Shown one piece after another: positions 40,610-51,634 of a stretch of DNA of 64,000 nt. The notes under the pieces were generated by a model, which searched no databases, had not been told where the DNA came from, and saw only the letters and a list, made by a program, of their open reading frames with translations. Source of the DNA: Glycomyces amatae (GTDB lineage Bacteria > Actinomycetota > Actinomycetes > Mycobacteriales > Micromonosporaceae). The first letter of the stretch is position 1; each line of letters starts with the position of its first letter. The stretch covers positions 62,001 to 126,000 of the forward strand of contig NZ_JAJLQZ010000002.1 in the NCBI RefSeq assembly GCF_020991375.1. The letters are read 5' to 3'. A program made the position numbers and the translations under genes.

Positions 40610-40728
40610 ACCATTGAGTGCTGGTGCGCAGGTCGCGCACCCAACCAGAGAGCCCGTGAGGGCCCGGACCGGTACCGGTTCACGGCTGCCCCGGCAGCCG
40701 ACCCGGCGACCGAACAGAAAGGGAAGTC
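40610..40728 (+). promoter_or_regulatory. rpmE promoter and structured leader
   Basis: TACCAT (40610-40615) is a plausible -10. The leader then has a GGTGCGC/GCGCACC hairpin (40623-40641) inside outer CTGGT/ACCAG words. A second perfect hairpin CGGCTGCC/GGCAGCCG is at 40683-40700. Autoregulatory L31 leaders are known in Actinobacteria, so this is a candidate; I could not compare it with the published model. Confidence 0.45.
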
Positions 40729-40962
40729 ATGAAAGACGGGATCCACCCTGAGTACGTCGTCACCGAGGTGACCTGTTCCTGCGGGAACGCCTTCACCACT
40801 CGTTCGACGGTGGCCAGCGGCAAGATCCAGGCTGCGACCTGCAACAAGTGCCACCCGTTCTACACCGGCAAGCAGCGCATCCTCGACACCGGCGGTCGCG
40901 TGGCCAAGTTCAAGGCCCGCTACGCCAAGACCCAGGAGAAGGCCGCCCAGGCCGGTAAGTAG
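40729..40962 (+). CDS. rpmE: 50S ribosomal protein L31
   Basis: A 77-residue L31 of the zinc-binding (C+) type. Cys16 and Cys18 (TCSCGN) and Cys38 and Cys41 ([10 protein letters not shown]) form the zinc ribbon. Zinc-free paralogues that replace L31 under zinc shortage lack these cysteines. An AAAGGGAAG site lies before ATG 40729. It is followed by a T-tailed terminator. Confidence 0.97.
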   Translation: MKDGIHPEYVVTEVTCSCGNAFTTRSTVASGKIQAATCNKCHPFYTGKQRILDTGGRVAKFKARYAKTQEKAAQAGK

Positions 40963-40970
40963 CTGTGCCG

Positions 40971-41009
40971 CGCAGCGCTCGTGTCGTAGGACACGGGCGC
41001 TGCGTTTTT
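40971..41009 (+). terminator. Rho-independent terminator after rpmE
   Basis: A 15-bp stem (40971-40985 with 40990-41004, one G-U pair) with a 4-nt loop is followed by five T. This is the most classical terminator in the window. Confidence 0.95.
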
Positions 41010-41049
41010 CGTATGCCTTTCCTAAGACCCTGCTTCTTGAGGACATGAG

Positions 41050-42135
41050 ATGACGACCGCTGCCGACAACCGCCTGGAGTCCCTGCTCGCCGAGTACCGC
41101 GACCTCGAGGTCCAGATGGGCGACCCCGCCCTGCACGCCGACCAGGCCCAGGCCCGGCGGGTCGGGCGCCGCTACGCCGAGCTGTCCCCGGTCGCCAAGA
41201 CCGCCGAGGACATCGAGGCCGCCAGGGACGACCTGGAGACCGCCGAGGAGCTCGCCAAGGAGGACGCGGACTTCGCCGAGGAGGCCGACCGCCTGCGCGA
41301 GCGCATCCCCGCGCTGGAGGAGAAGCTCGCCGAGCTGCTGGTCCCGCGCGACCCCGACGACTCCAGGGACGTCATCATGGAGATCAAGGCCGGCGCGGGC
41401 GGCGAGGAGTCCGGCCTGTTCGCCGGGGACCTCCTGCGCATGTACCTGCGCTACTTCGAGCGCCAGGGCTACGCGGTCGAGACCCTCGAGATGGTGCCCA
41501 CCGACCTCGGCGGCGTCAAGGACTCCTCGATCGCCGTCCGCACCAAGGGCACCCCCGAGGGCGGCAACGGCGTGTGGTCGCGCATGAAGTTCGAGGGCGG
41601 CGTCCACCGCGTGCAGCGCGTCCCCGTGACCGAGTCGCAGGGCCGCGTCCACACCTCCGCGGCCGCGGTCGTCGTCATGCCCGAGGCCGAGGAGGTCGAC
41701 TTCGAGCTGAACATGAACGACGTCCGCGTCGACGTGTACCGGTCCTCCGGGCCCGGCGGCCAGTCCGTCAACACCACCGACTCCGCGGTGCGCCTCACCC
41801 ACGTGCCCACCGGCGTCGTCGTCACCTCGCAGAACGAGAAGAGCCAGCTCCAGAACAAGGAGGCCGCGATCAAGGTCCTCCGCGCGCGGCTCCTCGCCAA
41901 GCAGCAGGAGGAGGCCGCCGCGGCGGCCGGGGCCGCCCGCCTCTCGCAGGTGCGCACCGCCGACCGCTCCGAGCGCATCCGCACCTACAACTTCCCGCAG
42001 AACCGCCTCACCGACCACCGCGTCGGCTTCACCGCCTACAACCTCGACCAGGTCATGGACGGCGCGCTCGACGAGGTCCTCGACGCCCTCGCCGCCGCCG
42101 ACCGCGCCGAGCGCATGGCCCGCGGGGCCGAGTGA
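41050..42135 (+). CDS. prfA: Peptide chain release factor 1
   Basis: It reads UAA and UAG stop codons. The GGQ loop [18 protein letters not shown] is near residue 237. The region for stop-codon recognition (the PxT-type element, here [12 protein letters not shown]) is near residue 194. It has 361 residues, a normal RF1 length. ATG 41050 follows the rpmE terminator. The end overlaps prmC, its modifying enzyme. Confidence 0.97.
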   Translation: MTTAADNRLESLLAEYRDLEVQMGDPALHADQAQARRVGRRYAELSPVAKTAEDIEAARDDLETAEELAKEDADFAEEADRLRERIPALEEKLAELLVPRDPDDSRDVIMEIKAGAGGEESGLFAGDLLRMYLRYFERQGYAVETLEMVPTDLGGVKDSSIAVRTKGTPEGGNGVWSRMKFEGGVHRVQRVPVTESQGRVHTSAAAVVVMPEAEEVDFELNMNDVRVDVYRSSGPGGQSVNTTDSAVRLTHVPTGVVVTSQNEKSQLQNKEAAIKVLRARLLAKQQEEAAAAAGAARLSQVRTADRSERIRTYNFPQNRLTDHRVGFTAYNLDQVMDGALDEVLDALAAADRAERMARGAE

Positions 42136-42965
42136 ACTGGTCCCGGGCGGTCGCCGCCGCCGCGCGGCGACTCGCGGCGGCGGGCGTCCACTCCCCGCGG
42201 AACGACGCCGAACTGCTCGCGGCCCACGTCTCGGGGCTGACGCGCGCCCAGCTGCTCATCGCCGACGGGCCCACCGCGCCGCAGCTCGCCGAGTTCGACG
42301 CGCTCGTGGAGCGCCGCTCGACCCGCGAGCCGCTCCAGCACCTGACCGGGTCGGCCGCGTTCCGCTACGGCGAACTCGCGGTCGGACCGGGCGTCTTCGT
42401 GCCCCGGCCCGAGACCGAGCTCCTGGTCGACTGGGCCCTGGAGCACCTCCCGGAGGGCGGCACCGTCATCGACGCGTGCTCCGGCTCCGGCGCGATCGCC
42501 CACGCCCTCGCCACCGAGCGGCCCGACGCGACCGTGTGGGCCGTCGAGATCGACCCCGACGCGTTCGAATGGCTCGAGTCGAACCTCGAGGGCACCGGCG
42601 CGACCCCCGTCAACGCCGACGCGGTCGCCGCCGCCACCCTGAACGAACTCGACGGGCTCGCGGACCTGGTCACCGCCAACCCGCCGTACGTGCCCTTCGA
42701 GATCGAGGTCGCGCCCGAGGTCGCCTTCGACCCCTCGGGCGCGGTCTACGCCGCCGAGGCCGGGCTCGCCGTCATCCAGCCGCTCGCCGTCCGCGCCGCC
42801 CGCTGGCTCAGGCCCGGCGGCTGGTTCGGGTTCGAGCACGACGACACGCACGGCACCGTGGCCCCCGAGATCCTCCGTGTCAGCGGATTCACCGACGTCG
42901 CGGACCACGACGACCTGGCGGGCCGACCGAGGTTCGCGACCGGAAGGCTAGGCTTGCTGCCGTGA
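42132..42965 (+). CDS. prmC: Release factor glutamine methyltransferase
   Basis: It methylates the Gln of the release factor GGQ motif. The N-terminal helical RF-binding domain is followed by the linker [17 protein letters not shown]. The SAM site is [14 protein letters not shown] near residue 113 (unusual Ala-Cys in place of the usual Leu-Gly/Cys), and the catalytic NPPYVP is near residue 181. It has 277 residues. GTG 42132 overlaps the prfA stop (GTGA), and its own stop overlaps the next start. Confidence 0.95.
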   Translation: MNWSRAVAAAARRLAAAGVHSPRNDAELLAAHVSGLTRAQLLIADGPTAPQLAEFDALVERRSTREPLQHLTGSAAFRYGELAVGPGVFVPRPETELLVDWALEHLPEGGTVIDACSGSGAIAHALATERPDATVWAVEIDPDAFEWLESNLEGTGATPVNADAVAAATLNELDGLADLVTANPPYVPFEIEVAPEVAFDPSGAVYAAEAGLAVIQPLAVRAARWLRPGGWFGFEHDDTHGTVAPEILRVSGFTDVADHDDLAGRPRFATGRLGLLP

Positions 42966-43705
42966 GGCTGTTCAATTGCAGGAAGATCAAGGACCGCGCG
43001 ACCGGGCTGAAGTCCGCCGCCAGGGCCGTCACCGGCGGCCGGCTGGTCGTCATCCCCACCGACACCGTCTACGGCATCGGCTGCGACGCGTTCAACCACG
43101 CCGCGGTGAAGGCGCTCCTGGCCGCCAAGGGCCGCGGGCGCGACATGGCCCCGCCGGTGCTCATCGGCTCCAAGCGCGCGCTCGACGGGATCGCCTCCGA
43201 CGTCCCCGACTCCGCCAAGGAGCTCATCGAGGCGTTCTGGCCCGGGCCGCTCACGGTCGTCGTGCCCTACACCCCGACCCTGACCTGGGACCTCGGTGAC
43301 ACCGACGGCACCGTCGCGGTCCGCATGCCGCTGCACCCGCTGGCGCTCGAACTGCTCAAGGAGACCGGCCCGATGGCCGTGTCCTCGGCGAACAAGCACG
43401 GCCAGCCCCCGGCCGAGACCGCCGCCGACGCGAAGGCCCAGCTCGGCTCCGACGTCTCCGTGTACCTGGAGGCCGGGCCCAGCGAGGACAACCTGCCGTC
43501 GACGATCGTCGACTGCGTGGCGCACCCGCCGCAGGTCCTGCGTGAAGGCGCCCTGTCCCTGGAGCAGATCCGCAAGATCGTGCCCGACACGCTCGACCGC
43601 GACGGCTTCGGCCCCGGCGACCGCCCCGAGGAGCGGGAGCCCGAGGAGGAGACCGCCCAGGAGGCGGGCGCGGAGGCGGAACCGGACGAGGCGGCCCAGG
43701 CGTGA
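42962..43705 (+). CDS. L-threonylcarbamoyladenylate synthase (TsaC/Sua5 family)
   Basis: It makes threonylcarbamoyl-AMP for the t6A base at position 37 of ANN-decoding tRNAs. The YrdC domain shows VVIPTDTVYGIGCDAFN near residue 30, AFWPGPLTVVV, TVAVRMPLHPLA, SSANKHGQPP and STIVDC. The protein is 247 residues; after the domain there is an acidic Glu/Ala tail of about 40 residues instead of the Sua5 C-terminal domain. GTG 42962 overlaps prmC, and the end overlaps the phosphatase gene. Confidence 0.94.
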   Translation: MRLFNCRKIKDRATGLKSAARAVTGGRLVVIPTDTVYGIGCDAFNHAAVKALLAAKGRGRDMAPPVLIGSKRALDGIASDVPDSAKELIEAFWPGPLTVVVPYTPTLTWDLGDTDGTVAVRMPLHPLALELLKETGPMAVSSANKHGQPPAETAADAKAQLGSDVSVYLEAGPSEDNLPSTIVDCVAHPPQVLREGALSLEQIRKIVPDTLDRDGFGPGDRPEEREPEEETAQEAGAEAEPDEAAQA

Positions 43706-44253
43706 GCGCGCCGTTCTCCGTCCTGCACGTGTGCACCGGCAACATCTGCCGGTCGCCGATGTCCGAGCGCATCCTCGACGGGCTCACCGGCGAGGACGTG
43801 TTCAACCACGGCGCGGGCGTCTCGGCCTTCCACGAGGGCGAGGACATGCAGTCCGGCTCGGCCGAGCAGCTCCAGGAGCGCGGCTACGACGCCCGGGGCC
43901 ACCGCGCGCGCCACCTCGTCCGCGCGCACGCCGAGTCCTCGGACTTGATCCTGGTCGCCACGACCGGGCACCTGGAGTACCTCGCCGAGCGCTTCCCCGA
44001 GGCGGCCGCCAAGACCTTCCTGGTGCGCTCGTTCGGGCTGCTCGCGGCCGACGTCGCGGGGACGCTGCCCGACGGCGGCACCGCCGTCCGCGGCAAGGCC
44101 CTCGCGGCCGCCGCCGAGGAGCGCCGCGGCGAGTACGACGAGATCGACCTGGCGGACCCGTGGGGGATGAGCCGGGAGGTCTACGCCCGGATCGCCGGCC
44201 AGCTCGAGGACGCGCTCCGGCCCGTCGCCGCGGCCCTCGGAGGCCGCGCATGA
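43702..44253 (+). CDS. Low-molecular-weight protein-tyrosine/arginine phosphatase
   Basis: 183 residues. The catalytic P-loop CTGNICRSPM (Cys and Arg of Cx5R) is near residue 11, and the general-acid Asp is in LADPWGMS near residue 151. The family includes tyrosine and arginine phosphatases and, in a related branch, arsenate reductases; the DPWG region favours a phosphatase. In Mycobacterium the matching position after sua5 is held by wecA, so this is a substitution. It overlaps both neighbours by 4 bases, so it is co-translated with sua5 and the membrane protein ahead of atp. Confidence 0.88.
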   Translation: MSAPFSVLHVCTGNICRSPMSERILDGLTGEDVFNHGAGVSAFHEGEDMQSGSAEQLQERGYDARGHRARHLVRAHAESSDLILVATTGHLEYLAERFPEAAAKTFLVRSFGLLAADVAGTLPDGGTAVRGKALAAAAEERRGEYDEIDLADPWGMSREVYARIAGQLEDALRPVAAALGGRA

Positions 44254-44651
44254 CGACCGCGAGCGGATTCCTGAAGCCCTGCTCGGCGGTGGCGGGCGCG
44301 GCGGCGGTCGTCGCCGCGGTGATCGGCTGGATCGCCGCGGGGGGCACCGGCGCGTGGGCCGCACCGGCAGGAGTAGCCTTGGCCGCCTTGGGCTTCGCCG
44401 GATCCGCCGTGGCGGTCATGAAGGCCGAAAAAATTGACATACGTCTCACCCTGCCTATGGCCTTGGTCACGTACGCCATCAAGCTGATGATCGTGTTCAT
44501 GGTGCTCGCGACGGTTCGGTTCGCCTTCCCCGAGGCCCTGCCCCCCTTCGCCTACGGGATCGCGGGGGGCGCAGTCGCCTGGCTCGCGGCGCAGGTTGTC
44601 TGGGCTTACAAGGCGAAAATCCCCTACATCGAGTTGGGCGACCGCTCCTGA
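44250..44651 (+). CDS. Small membrane protein, AtpI-like (ATP synthase I family)
   Basis: 133 residues with four hydrophobic segments: about 10-30, 35-57, 70-90 and 95-117. A charged MKAEKIDIRLTLPM loop separates pairs two and three. The place directly ahead of the atp operon and the topology match AtpI-like proteins, which help assemble the c-ring or carry Mg/Ca; similarity is weak, so this is inference. ATG 44250 overlaps the phosphatase stop. Confidence 0.7.
   Translation: MTTASGFLKPCSAVAGAAAVVAAVIGWIAAGGTGAWAAPAGVALAALGFAGSAVAVMKAEKIDIRLTLPMALVTYAIKLMIVFMVLATVRFAFPEALPPFAYGIAGGAVAWLAAQVVWAYKAKIPYIELGDRS
44434..44461 (+). promoter_or_regulatory. Possible internal promoter inside the AtpI-like gene
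   Basis: A perfect -35 TTGACA (44434-44439), in an AT-rich GAAAAAATTGACATA stretch, is followed after 16 nt by TATGGC (44456-44461). Confidence 0.35.
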
Positions 44652-44689
44652 GCGCGCATCCCGACCGGGCGCGCCGTGTTTCATTGAGG

Positions 44690-44719
44690 TTGACAAACGC
44701 GCACTGATGGCGCTCATCT
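44690..44719 (+). promoter_or_regulatory. Putative atp operon promoter
   Basis: A perfect -35 TTGACA (44690-44695) is followed after 18 nt by TCATCT (44714-44719). It lies in the 121-base space before the AtpZ-like gene. Confidence 0.5.
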
Positions 44720-44772
44720 CAGCGAACCCGCTGGGCAGTTCCGGTGTAGTAGCTGTTAGAGTTCAGCTCGAC

Positions 44773-44991
44773 ATGGCCGACATGGAACCCCCCGATCGCA
44801 AGCCCCAATCCGATGGATCGGAGATGGGCTGGCGCGCTCTGGGATATCTGCTTTCCGGAATCATCTTCTGGGGTGGTGCCGGATATCTCGTCGACCTGTG
44901 GCTCGGACTGCCCAAAGTCGGGCTCCTGGTAGGGATGCTTGTCGGTGCTGCAGCAGGAATGTACCTGCTGATGAAGCAGATGTCGCCGTAA
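44773..44991 (+). CDS. AtpZ/AtpI-like small ATP synthase accessory membrane protein
   Basis: 72 residues from ATG 44773 with two membrane helices (ALGYLLSGIIFWGGAGYLVD and LLVGMLVGAAAGMYLL) joined by LWLGLPKVG. This is the hairpin of the AtpZ/AtpI (F0F1-ATPase subunit, DUF) family that precedes atpB in many bacteria. ATG 44782 is an alternative start. Composition is less GC-rich than the flanking genes. It is probably the first gene of the atp operon. Confidence 0.75.
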   Translation: MADMEPPDRKPQSDGSEMGWRALGYLLSGIIFWGGAGYLVDLWLGLPKVGLLVGMLVGAAAGMYLLMKQMSP

Positions 44992-45024
44992 TTTGACCGA
45001 CACTGACTGAGAGGCGTGGCTCGC

Positions 45025-45837
45025 GTGACCGACTCAGCCATCGTGCTGGCCGAAGGGGACTCCCACTTCCCGCCCGGTATCCACAGCTTTGACTTTGCCG
45101 ACTGGTTCTCCGGACTCAGCGGGACCGCCCTCACCCACATGTTCACCACCATCACGTTCGTGGTGTGGCTTTCGGTCGCTATTCTGATCGTCTTCTTCCT
45201 GTGGGCCTACCGCAAGCCCCAGATCGTCCCCACCAAGAAGCAGTGGATGGCCGAGTCCGCCTACGGATTCATCCGGAACACCGTCGCCATCGACCTGATG
45301 GGCAAGAAGGACGGCGTCAAGTTCGCCCCCTATCTCGCCACGCTGTTCCTGTTCATCCTGATCATGAACCTCTGGGCCATCGTGCCCGGCGTCCAGATCT
45401 CCCCGAACTCGCACATCGCCTTCCCCGCGCTCATGGGCGCGCTGTCGTGGGTGATCTACATGGCCGTGGGCTTCAAGAAGCACGGCTTCATCGGGTTCCT
45501 GAAGCTCACCTGCGTGCCCCCGGGCGCCCCGTGGTTCATCTACCCGCTGCTCATCCCGATCGAGTTCCTGCAGAACCTCATCCTGCGCCCGATCACCCTC
45601 GCCCTGCGGCTCTTCGCCAACATGTTCGCCGGCCACCTCATCCTGCTGGTGTTCATCCTCGGCGGGTTCGAGATGCTCAACTCCTCGAACTTCCTGATCC
45701 AGGGCCTCTCGATCTTCTCGTTCGGCATGGGCATCGCCATGACTATGTTCGAGCTCATCGTCATCCTGCTGCAGGCCTACGTGTTCACGCTGCTGACGGG
45801 CATGTACATCCAGGGGTCCCTCGCGGACGAGCACTAG
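45025..45837 (+). CDS. atpB: ATP synthase Fo subunit a
   Basis: A 270-residue polytopic protein forming the proton half-channels. The essential Arg is in PITLALRLFANMFAGHLIL near residue 195. The last helices FELIVILLQAYVFTLLTGMYI are typical. I chose GTG 45025, 10 nt after GAGAGG; a GTG at 45016 in the same frame has almost no gap to that site. Genes for c, b, delta, alpha, gamma and beta follow in the classical order. Confidence 0.96.
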   Translation: MTDSAIVLAEGDSHFPPGIHSFDFADWFSGLSGTALTHMFTTITFVVWLSVAILIVFFLWAYRKPQIVPTKKQWMAESAYGFIRNTVAIDLMGKKDGVKFAPYLATLFLFILIMNLWAIVPGVQISPNSHIAFPALMGALSWVIYMAVGFKKHGFIGFLKLTCVPPGAPWFIYPLLIPIEFLQNLILRPITLALRLFANMFAGHLILLVFILGGFEMLNSSNFLIQGLSIFSFGMGIAMTMFELIVILLQAYVFTLLTGMYIQGSLADEH

Positions 45838-45893
45838 GGCTCCCGAGCTTCCACCCCTCAAACCACAGTTTTCGCAATTGAAGAACATCGTGC

Positions 45894-45908
45894 GCGTGAC
45901 GGTCACGC
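45894..45908 (+). promoter_or_regulatory. Small hairpin in the atpB-atpE spacer
   Basis: GCGTGA (45894-45899) and TCACGC (45903-45908) form a 6-bp stem with a 3-nt loop, 27 bases before atpE. Such structures can stabilise or boost translation of the highly expressed c subunit. Confidence 0.35.
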
Positions 45909-45935
45909 CACGCTGACACCTAGGAGAAAAACGCC

Positions 45936-46139
45936 ATGGATGGCAGCCTCAACGTCATCGGTTACGGTCTCGCCGCGATCGGCCCGGGCATCGGTGTCGC
46001 CCTGATCTTCGCCGCGTGGATCACCGCCACCGCGCGTCAGCCCGAGTCCGCCGGCATCACCCGTCCGATGCTGTTCATGGGCTTCGCCCTCGTCGAGGTC
46101 CTGGCCCTGTTCGGCCTGGTCCTCGCGTTCATCAACTAA
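45936..46139 (+). CDS. atpE: ATP synthase Fo subunit c
   Basis: A 67-residue hairpin protein of the rotating ring. The proton-carrying carboxylate is Glu54 in MGFALVEVLALFG; the polar loop is ARQPE near residue 34 and the first helix has the glycine-rich IGPGIGVALIFA. There is no sodium-site pattern (Gln and Thr/Ser partners), so protons are the likely ion. TAGGAG lies before ATG 45936. Confidence 0.97.
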   Translation: MDGSLNVIGYGLAAIGPGIGVALIFAAWITATARQPESAGITRPMLFMGFALVEVLALFGLVLAFIN

Positions 46140-46157
46140 CCACCTCACGGAGCGAAC

Positions 46158-46700
46158 ATGATTCACGCCGCCGAAGGAGGCGCCGGGATCCTCTTCCCCA
46201 TCTGGCAAGAGATCCTCGTCGGCGCCATCGCCTTCGGTCTGCTCTGCTTCGTGCTCATGAAGTTCGTCTTCCCCATGATGGAGAAGACCTTCGAGGCACG
46301 GGTGGACGCGATCGAAGGCGGGATCGAGCGAGCTGAGCGGGCTCAGGAAGAGGCCAACCAGACGCTCGAGGAGTACCGCCGCAAGCTCGCCACCGCCCAG
46401 GAAGAGGCGGCGGCGATCCGCGACGAGGCCCGCGCCGACGCGGTGGCCGCGAAGGAGGAGATCCTCGTCTCCGCCCGCGAAGAGGCCAACCGCATCATCG
46501 CGGCCGGCCACGCCCAGGTCGAGGCCTCCCGCCAGCAGCTCGTCCGCGAGCTGCGGGGCGAGGTCGGCAACCTGGCCGTGGACCTGGCCGGGAAGATCAT
46601 CGGCCAGCGCCTCGCCGGGGACGCCGACACGACCGCGACCGTCGACCAGTTCCTGGCGCAGATCGCGGACGACACGGCCGAGACGAGCGGAGCACGCTGA
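46158..46700 (+). CDS. atpF: ATP synthase Fo subunit b
   Basis: 180 residues: one membrane helix at about residues 14-37 (WQEILVGAIAFGLLCFVLM), then a long amphipathic coiled coil (about 45-160) rich in Glu, Ala and Arg that forms the peripheral stalk. The atpH start overlaps its stop (TGATG). Confidence 0.96.
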   Translation: MIHAAEGGAGILFPIWQEILVGAIAFGLLCFVLMKFVFPMMEKTFEARVDAIEGGIERAERAQEEANQTLEEYRRKLATAQEEAAAIRDEARADAVAAKEEILVSAREEANRIIAAGHAQVEASRQQLVRELRGEVGNLAVDLAGKIIGQRLAGDADTTATVDQFLAQIADDTAETSGAR

Positions 46701-47521
46701 TGTCGACGACTGGACGCGAAAGCATCGAGGCCGGCCGTGCCGTGCTGGAGGCGGCCGCCTCCGGCGCCTCGGTCGAGCAGCTCACCGAGTGCGGCGACCA
46801 GCTGCTGGGAGTGACGCGGTTCCTCGTCGACCAGCCTCGGCTGCGTCGCGCCCTGTCCGACCCCGCCCGCAAGGCGGACGACCGGGAGGGCCTGCTCCGG
46901 CAGCTCCTCGCCGGTCGAGTCGGCGACACCGCCGCCGACGTGGTCGCCGCCCTCGTGCGCGGCCGCTGGGGCGGCCCCGCCGAACTGGTCGACGGCACCG
47001 AGCAGCTCGCCGTCGAGGCGCTGCTGCTCGCCGCCGGCAAGGACGGCAGCCTGGCCAACGTCGAGGACGAGCTGTTCCGCTTCGGGCGGCTCATCGACGG
47101 CGACGCCGAGCTGGCCGCGGCCCTCGGCGCCTCCGGCACCGACCCCAACGGCCGGGCCGCGCTGGTCGAGCGACTGCTCGACGGCAAGGCCGAGCCGGTG
47201 ACGGTGGAGCTGGCGGCCGCCGCGTGCTACGGCATCGGCGGGCGCAGCTTCCACGCGTCGCTGGCCCACCTGGTCGAGTCCGCCGCGGCGGCACGCGACG
47301 AGGCCGTGGCCTACGTGACCGTGGCGAAGCCGCTCGACGAGGCGGGTGAGCGCCAGCTCGCCGCCAAGCTCACCCTGGTCTACGGCCGCCCGGTGGCGCT
47401 CAAGGTCACCGTCGACCCCGCGATCGTCGGGGGCATCCGGGTGCAAGTCGGCTCGGACCTGTGGGACGGCTCCGTCTCGCGCCGCCTCGACGAAGCCCGC
47501 CAAGCCTTGGCCGGACGCTGA
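46700..47521 (+). CDS. atpH: ATP synthase F1 subunit delta
   Basis: 273 residues, the longer actinobacterial form (about 180 in E. coli). The C-terminal OSCP/delta signature is in the stretch [20 protein letters not shown] and [20 protein letters not shown]. The extra N-terminal length is helical (residues about 1-100). It links the b stalk with the alpha/beta hexamer. Confidence 0.94.
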   Translation: MSTTGRESIEAGRAVLEAAASGASVEQLTECGDQLLGVTRFLVDQPRLRRALSDPARKADDREGLLRQLLAGRVGDTAADVVAALVRGRWGGPAELVDGTEQLAVEALLLAAGKDGSLANVEDELFRFGRLIDGDAELAAALGASGTDPNGRAALVERLLDGKAEPVTVELAAAACYGIGGRSFHASLAHLVESAAAARDEAVAYVTVAKPLDEAGERQLAAKLTLVYGRPVALKVTVDPAIVGGIRVQVGSDLWDGSVSRRLDEARQALAGR

Positions 47522-47555
47522 TCCAGCCGGTAGCAACAGAAAGGGAAAAGTTCAG

Positions 47556-49190
47556 ATGGCTGAATTGACCATCTCCTCTGACGAGATCCGCAGTGCGCTC
47601 GACGCCTACGTCTCGTCGTACCGGCCGGAGATCACCCGCGAAGAGGTCGGTACCGTCACCAGCGCCGGCGACGGCATCGCCGTCGTCGAGGGCCTGCCCT
47701 CCGTCATGGCCAACGAGCTCCTGGAGTTCGAGGGCGGCGTGATGGGCCTGGCCCTGAACCTCGACGTCCGCGAGATCGGCGCCGTCCTCCTGGGCGACCC
47801 GACCAAGGTCGGCGAGGGCCAGCCCGTCAAGCGCACCGGCAAGGTCCTCTCCGTGCCGGTCGGCGACAAGTACCTGGGCCGCGTCGTGGACGCCCTGGGC
47901 AACCCCATCGACGACCTCGGCGAGATCGAGGCCGAGGGCGAGCGCGAGCTCGAGGCCCAGGCCCCGAACGTCGTCAGCCGCCAGTCGGTGTTCGAGCCGG
48001 TCGAGACCGGCATCAAGGCCATCGACTCGATGACCCCGATCGGCCGCGGCCAGCGCCAGCTGATCATCGGCGACCGCAAGACCGGCAAGACGCAGGTCGC
48101 GATCGACACGATCATCAACCAGCGCGCGAACTGGGAGTCCGGCGACCCGAACAAGCAGCTGCGCTGCATCTACGTCGCGGTCGGCCAGAAGGGCTCCACC
48201 GTCGCGGGCATCAAGGGCATGCTCGAAGAGCACGGCGCGATGGAGTACACCACCATCGTCGCCGCGAACGCCGACGAGCCGGCGGGCCTGAAGTACCTGG
48301 CGCCCTACACCGGCTCGGCCATCGGCCAGCACTGGATGTACGGCGGCAAGCACGTCCTCATCGTCTTCGACGACCTGTCGAAGCAGGCCGAGGCCTACCG
48401 CACCGTGTCGCTGCTGCTGCGCCGCCCCCCGGGCCGCGAGGCCTTCCCCGGCGACGTCTTCTACCTGCACTCCCGCCTGCTGGAGCGCTGCGCGAAGCTG
48501 TCCGACGAGCTGGGCGGCGGCTCGATGACCGGCCTGCCGATCATCGAGACCAAGGCCGGCGACATCTCGCAGTTCATCCCGACCAACGTCATCTCGATCA
48601 CCGACGGCCAGGTCTTCCTCGAAGAGGGCCTGTTCAACTCGGGCGTGCGCCCGGCGATCAACGTCGGCACCTCCGTCTCCCGTGTCGGCGGCGCCGCCCA
48701 GACCAAGGGCATGCGCTCGGTCGCCGGCTCGCTGCGCCTGGACCTGGCCCAGTACCGCGACCTGGAGGCCTTCGCGGCCTTCGCGTCGGACCTGGACGCC
48801 GCGTCCCGCGCGCAGCTGGACCGCGGTCTGCGCCTGGTCGAGCTCCTCAAGCAGGGTGTGGCCGAGCCGTACCCGATGGGCGAGGAGACCATCTCGATCT
48901 GGGCGGGCACCTCGGGCGAGCTCGACGACGTCCCCGTCGGGGAGGTCCGCCGCTTCGAGGGCGAGTTCCTCACGTACATGCGGGCCAACCACAAGGACGT
49001 CGTGGCCCAGCTGAACGCGGGCAAGGACAAGGTGACCGGCGACATCGAGGACACCCTCAAGCGCGCCATCGCCAAGTTCAAGCAGATGTTCAAGGCCACT
49101 GCCGACGACCTGAACGTGACCGACGTCGCCGAGGACGCCCTTGAGGGCGACGTCGACGTCGAGACCGTCAAGCGCGTCAAGAGGGGTTAG
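47556..49190 (+). CDS. atpA: ATP synthase F1 subunit alpha
   Basis: 544 residues. The nucleotide loop is [14 protein letters not shown] near residue 168; the arginine finger region is in [13 protein letters not shown] near residue 370. The N-terminal [20 protein letters not shown] barrel and the C-terminal helical domain are complete. ATG 47556 has an AAAGGGAAAAG site after a 34-base gap from atpH. Confidence 0.98.
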   Translation: MAELTISSDEIRSALDAYVSSYRPEITREEVGTVTSAGDGIAVVEGLPSVMANELLEFEGGVMGLALNLDVREIGAVLLGDPTKVGEGQPVKRTGKVLSVPVGDKYLGRVVDALGNPIDDLGEIEAEGERELEAQAPNVVSRQSVFEPVETGIKAIDSMTPIGRGQRQLIIGDRKTGKTQVAIDTIINQRANWESGDPNKQLRCIYVAVGQKGSTVAGIKGMLEEHGAMEYTTIVAANADEPAGLKYLAPYTGSAIGQHWMYGGKHVLIVFDDLSKQAEAYRTVSLLLRRPPGREAFPGDVFYLHSRLLERCAKLSDELGGGSMTGLPIIETKAGDISQFIPTNVISITDGQVFLEEGLFNSGVRPAINVGTSVSRVGGAAQTKGMRSVAGSLRLDLAQYRDLEAFAAFASDLDAASRAQLDRGLRLVELLKQGVAEPYPMGEETISIWAGTSGELDDVPVGEVRRFEGEFLTYMRANHKDVVAQLNAGKDKVTGDIEDTLKRAIAKFKQMFKATADDLNVTDVAEDALEGDVDVETVKRVKRG

Positions 49191-49192
49191 CC

Positions 49193-51561
<2,369 letters not shown>

Positions 51562-51582
51562 CCCTCCGAGCGAAGCACCGAG

Positions 51583-51620
51583 CGAACGGCCCCGGAACCT
51601 CGCGGTTCCGGGGCCGTTCG
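51583..51620 (+). terminator. Terminator after atpD (perfect 17-bp stem)
   Basis: Arms 51583-51599 and 51604-51620 are perfect complements with a 4-nt loop. It can serve both atpD and the convergent gene ending at 51635. Confidence 0.93.
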
Positions 51621-51634
51621 TCTTCCCCCGGTGA

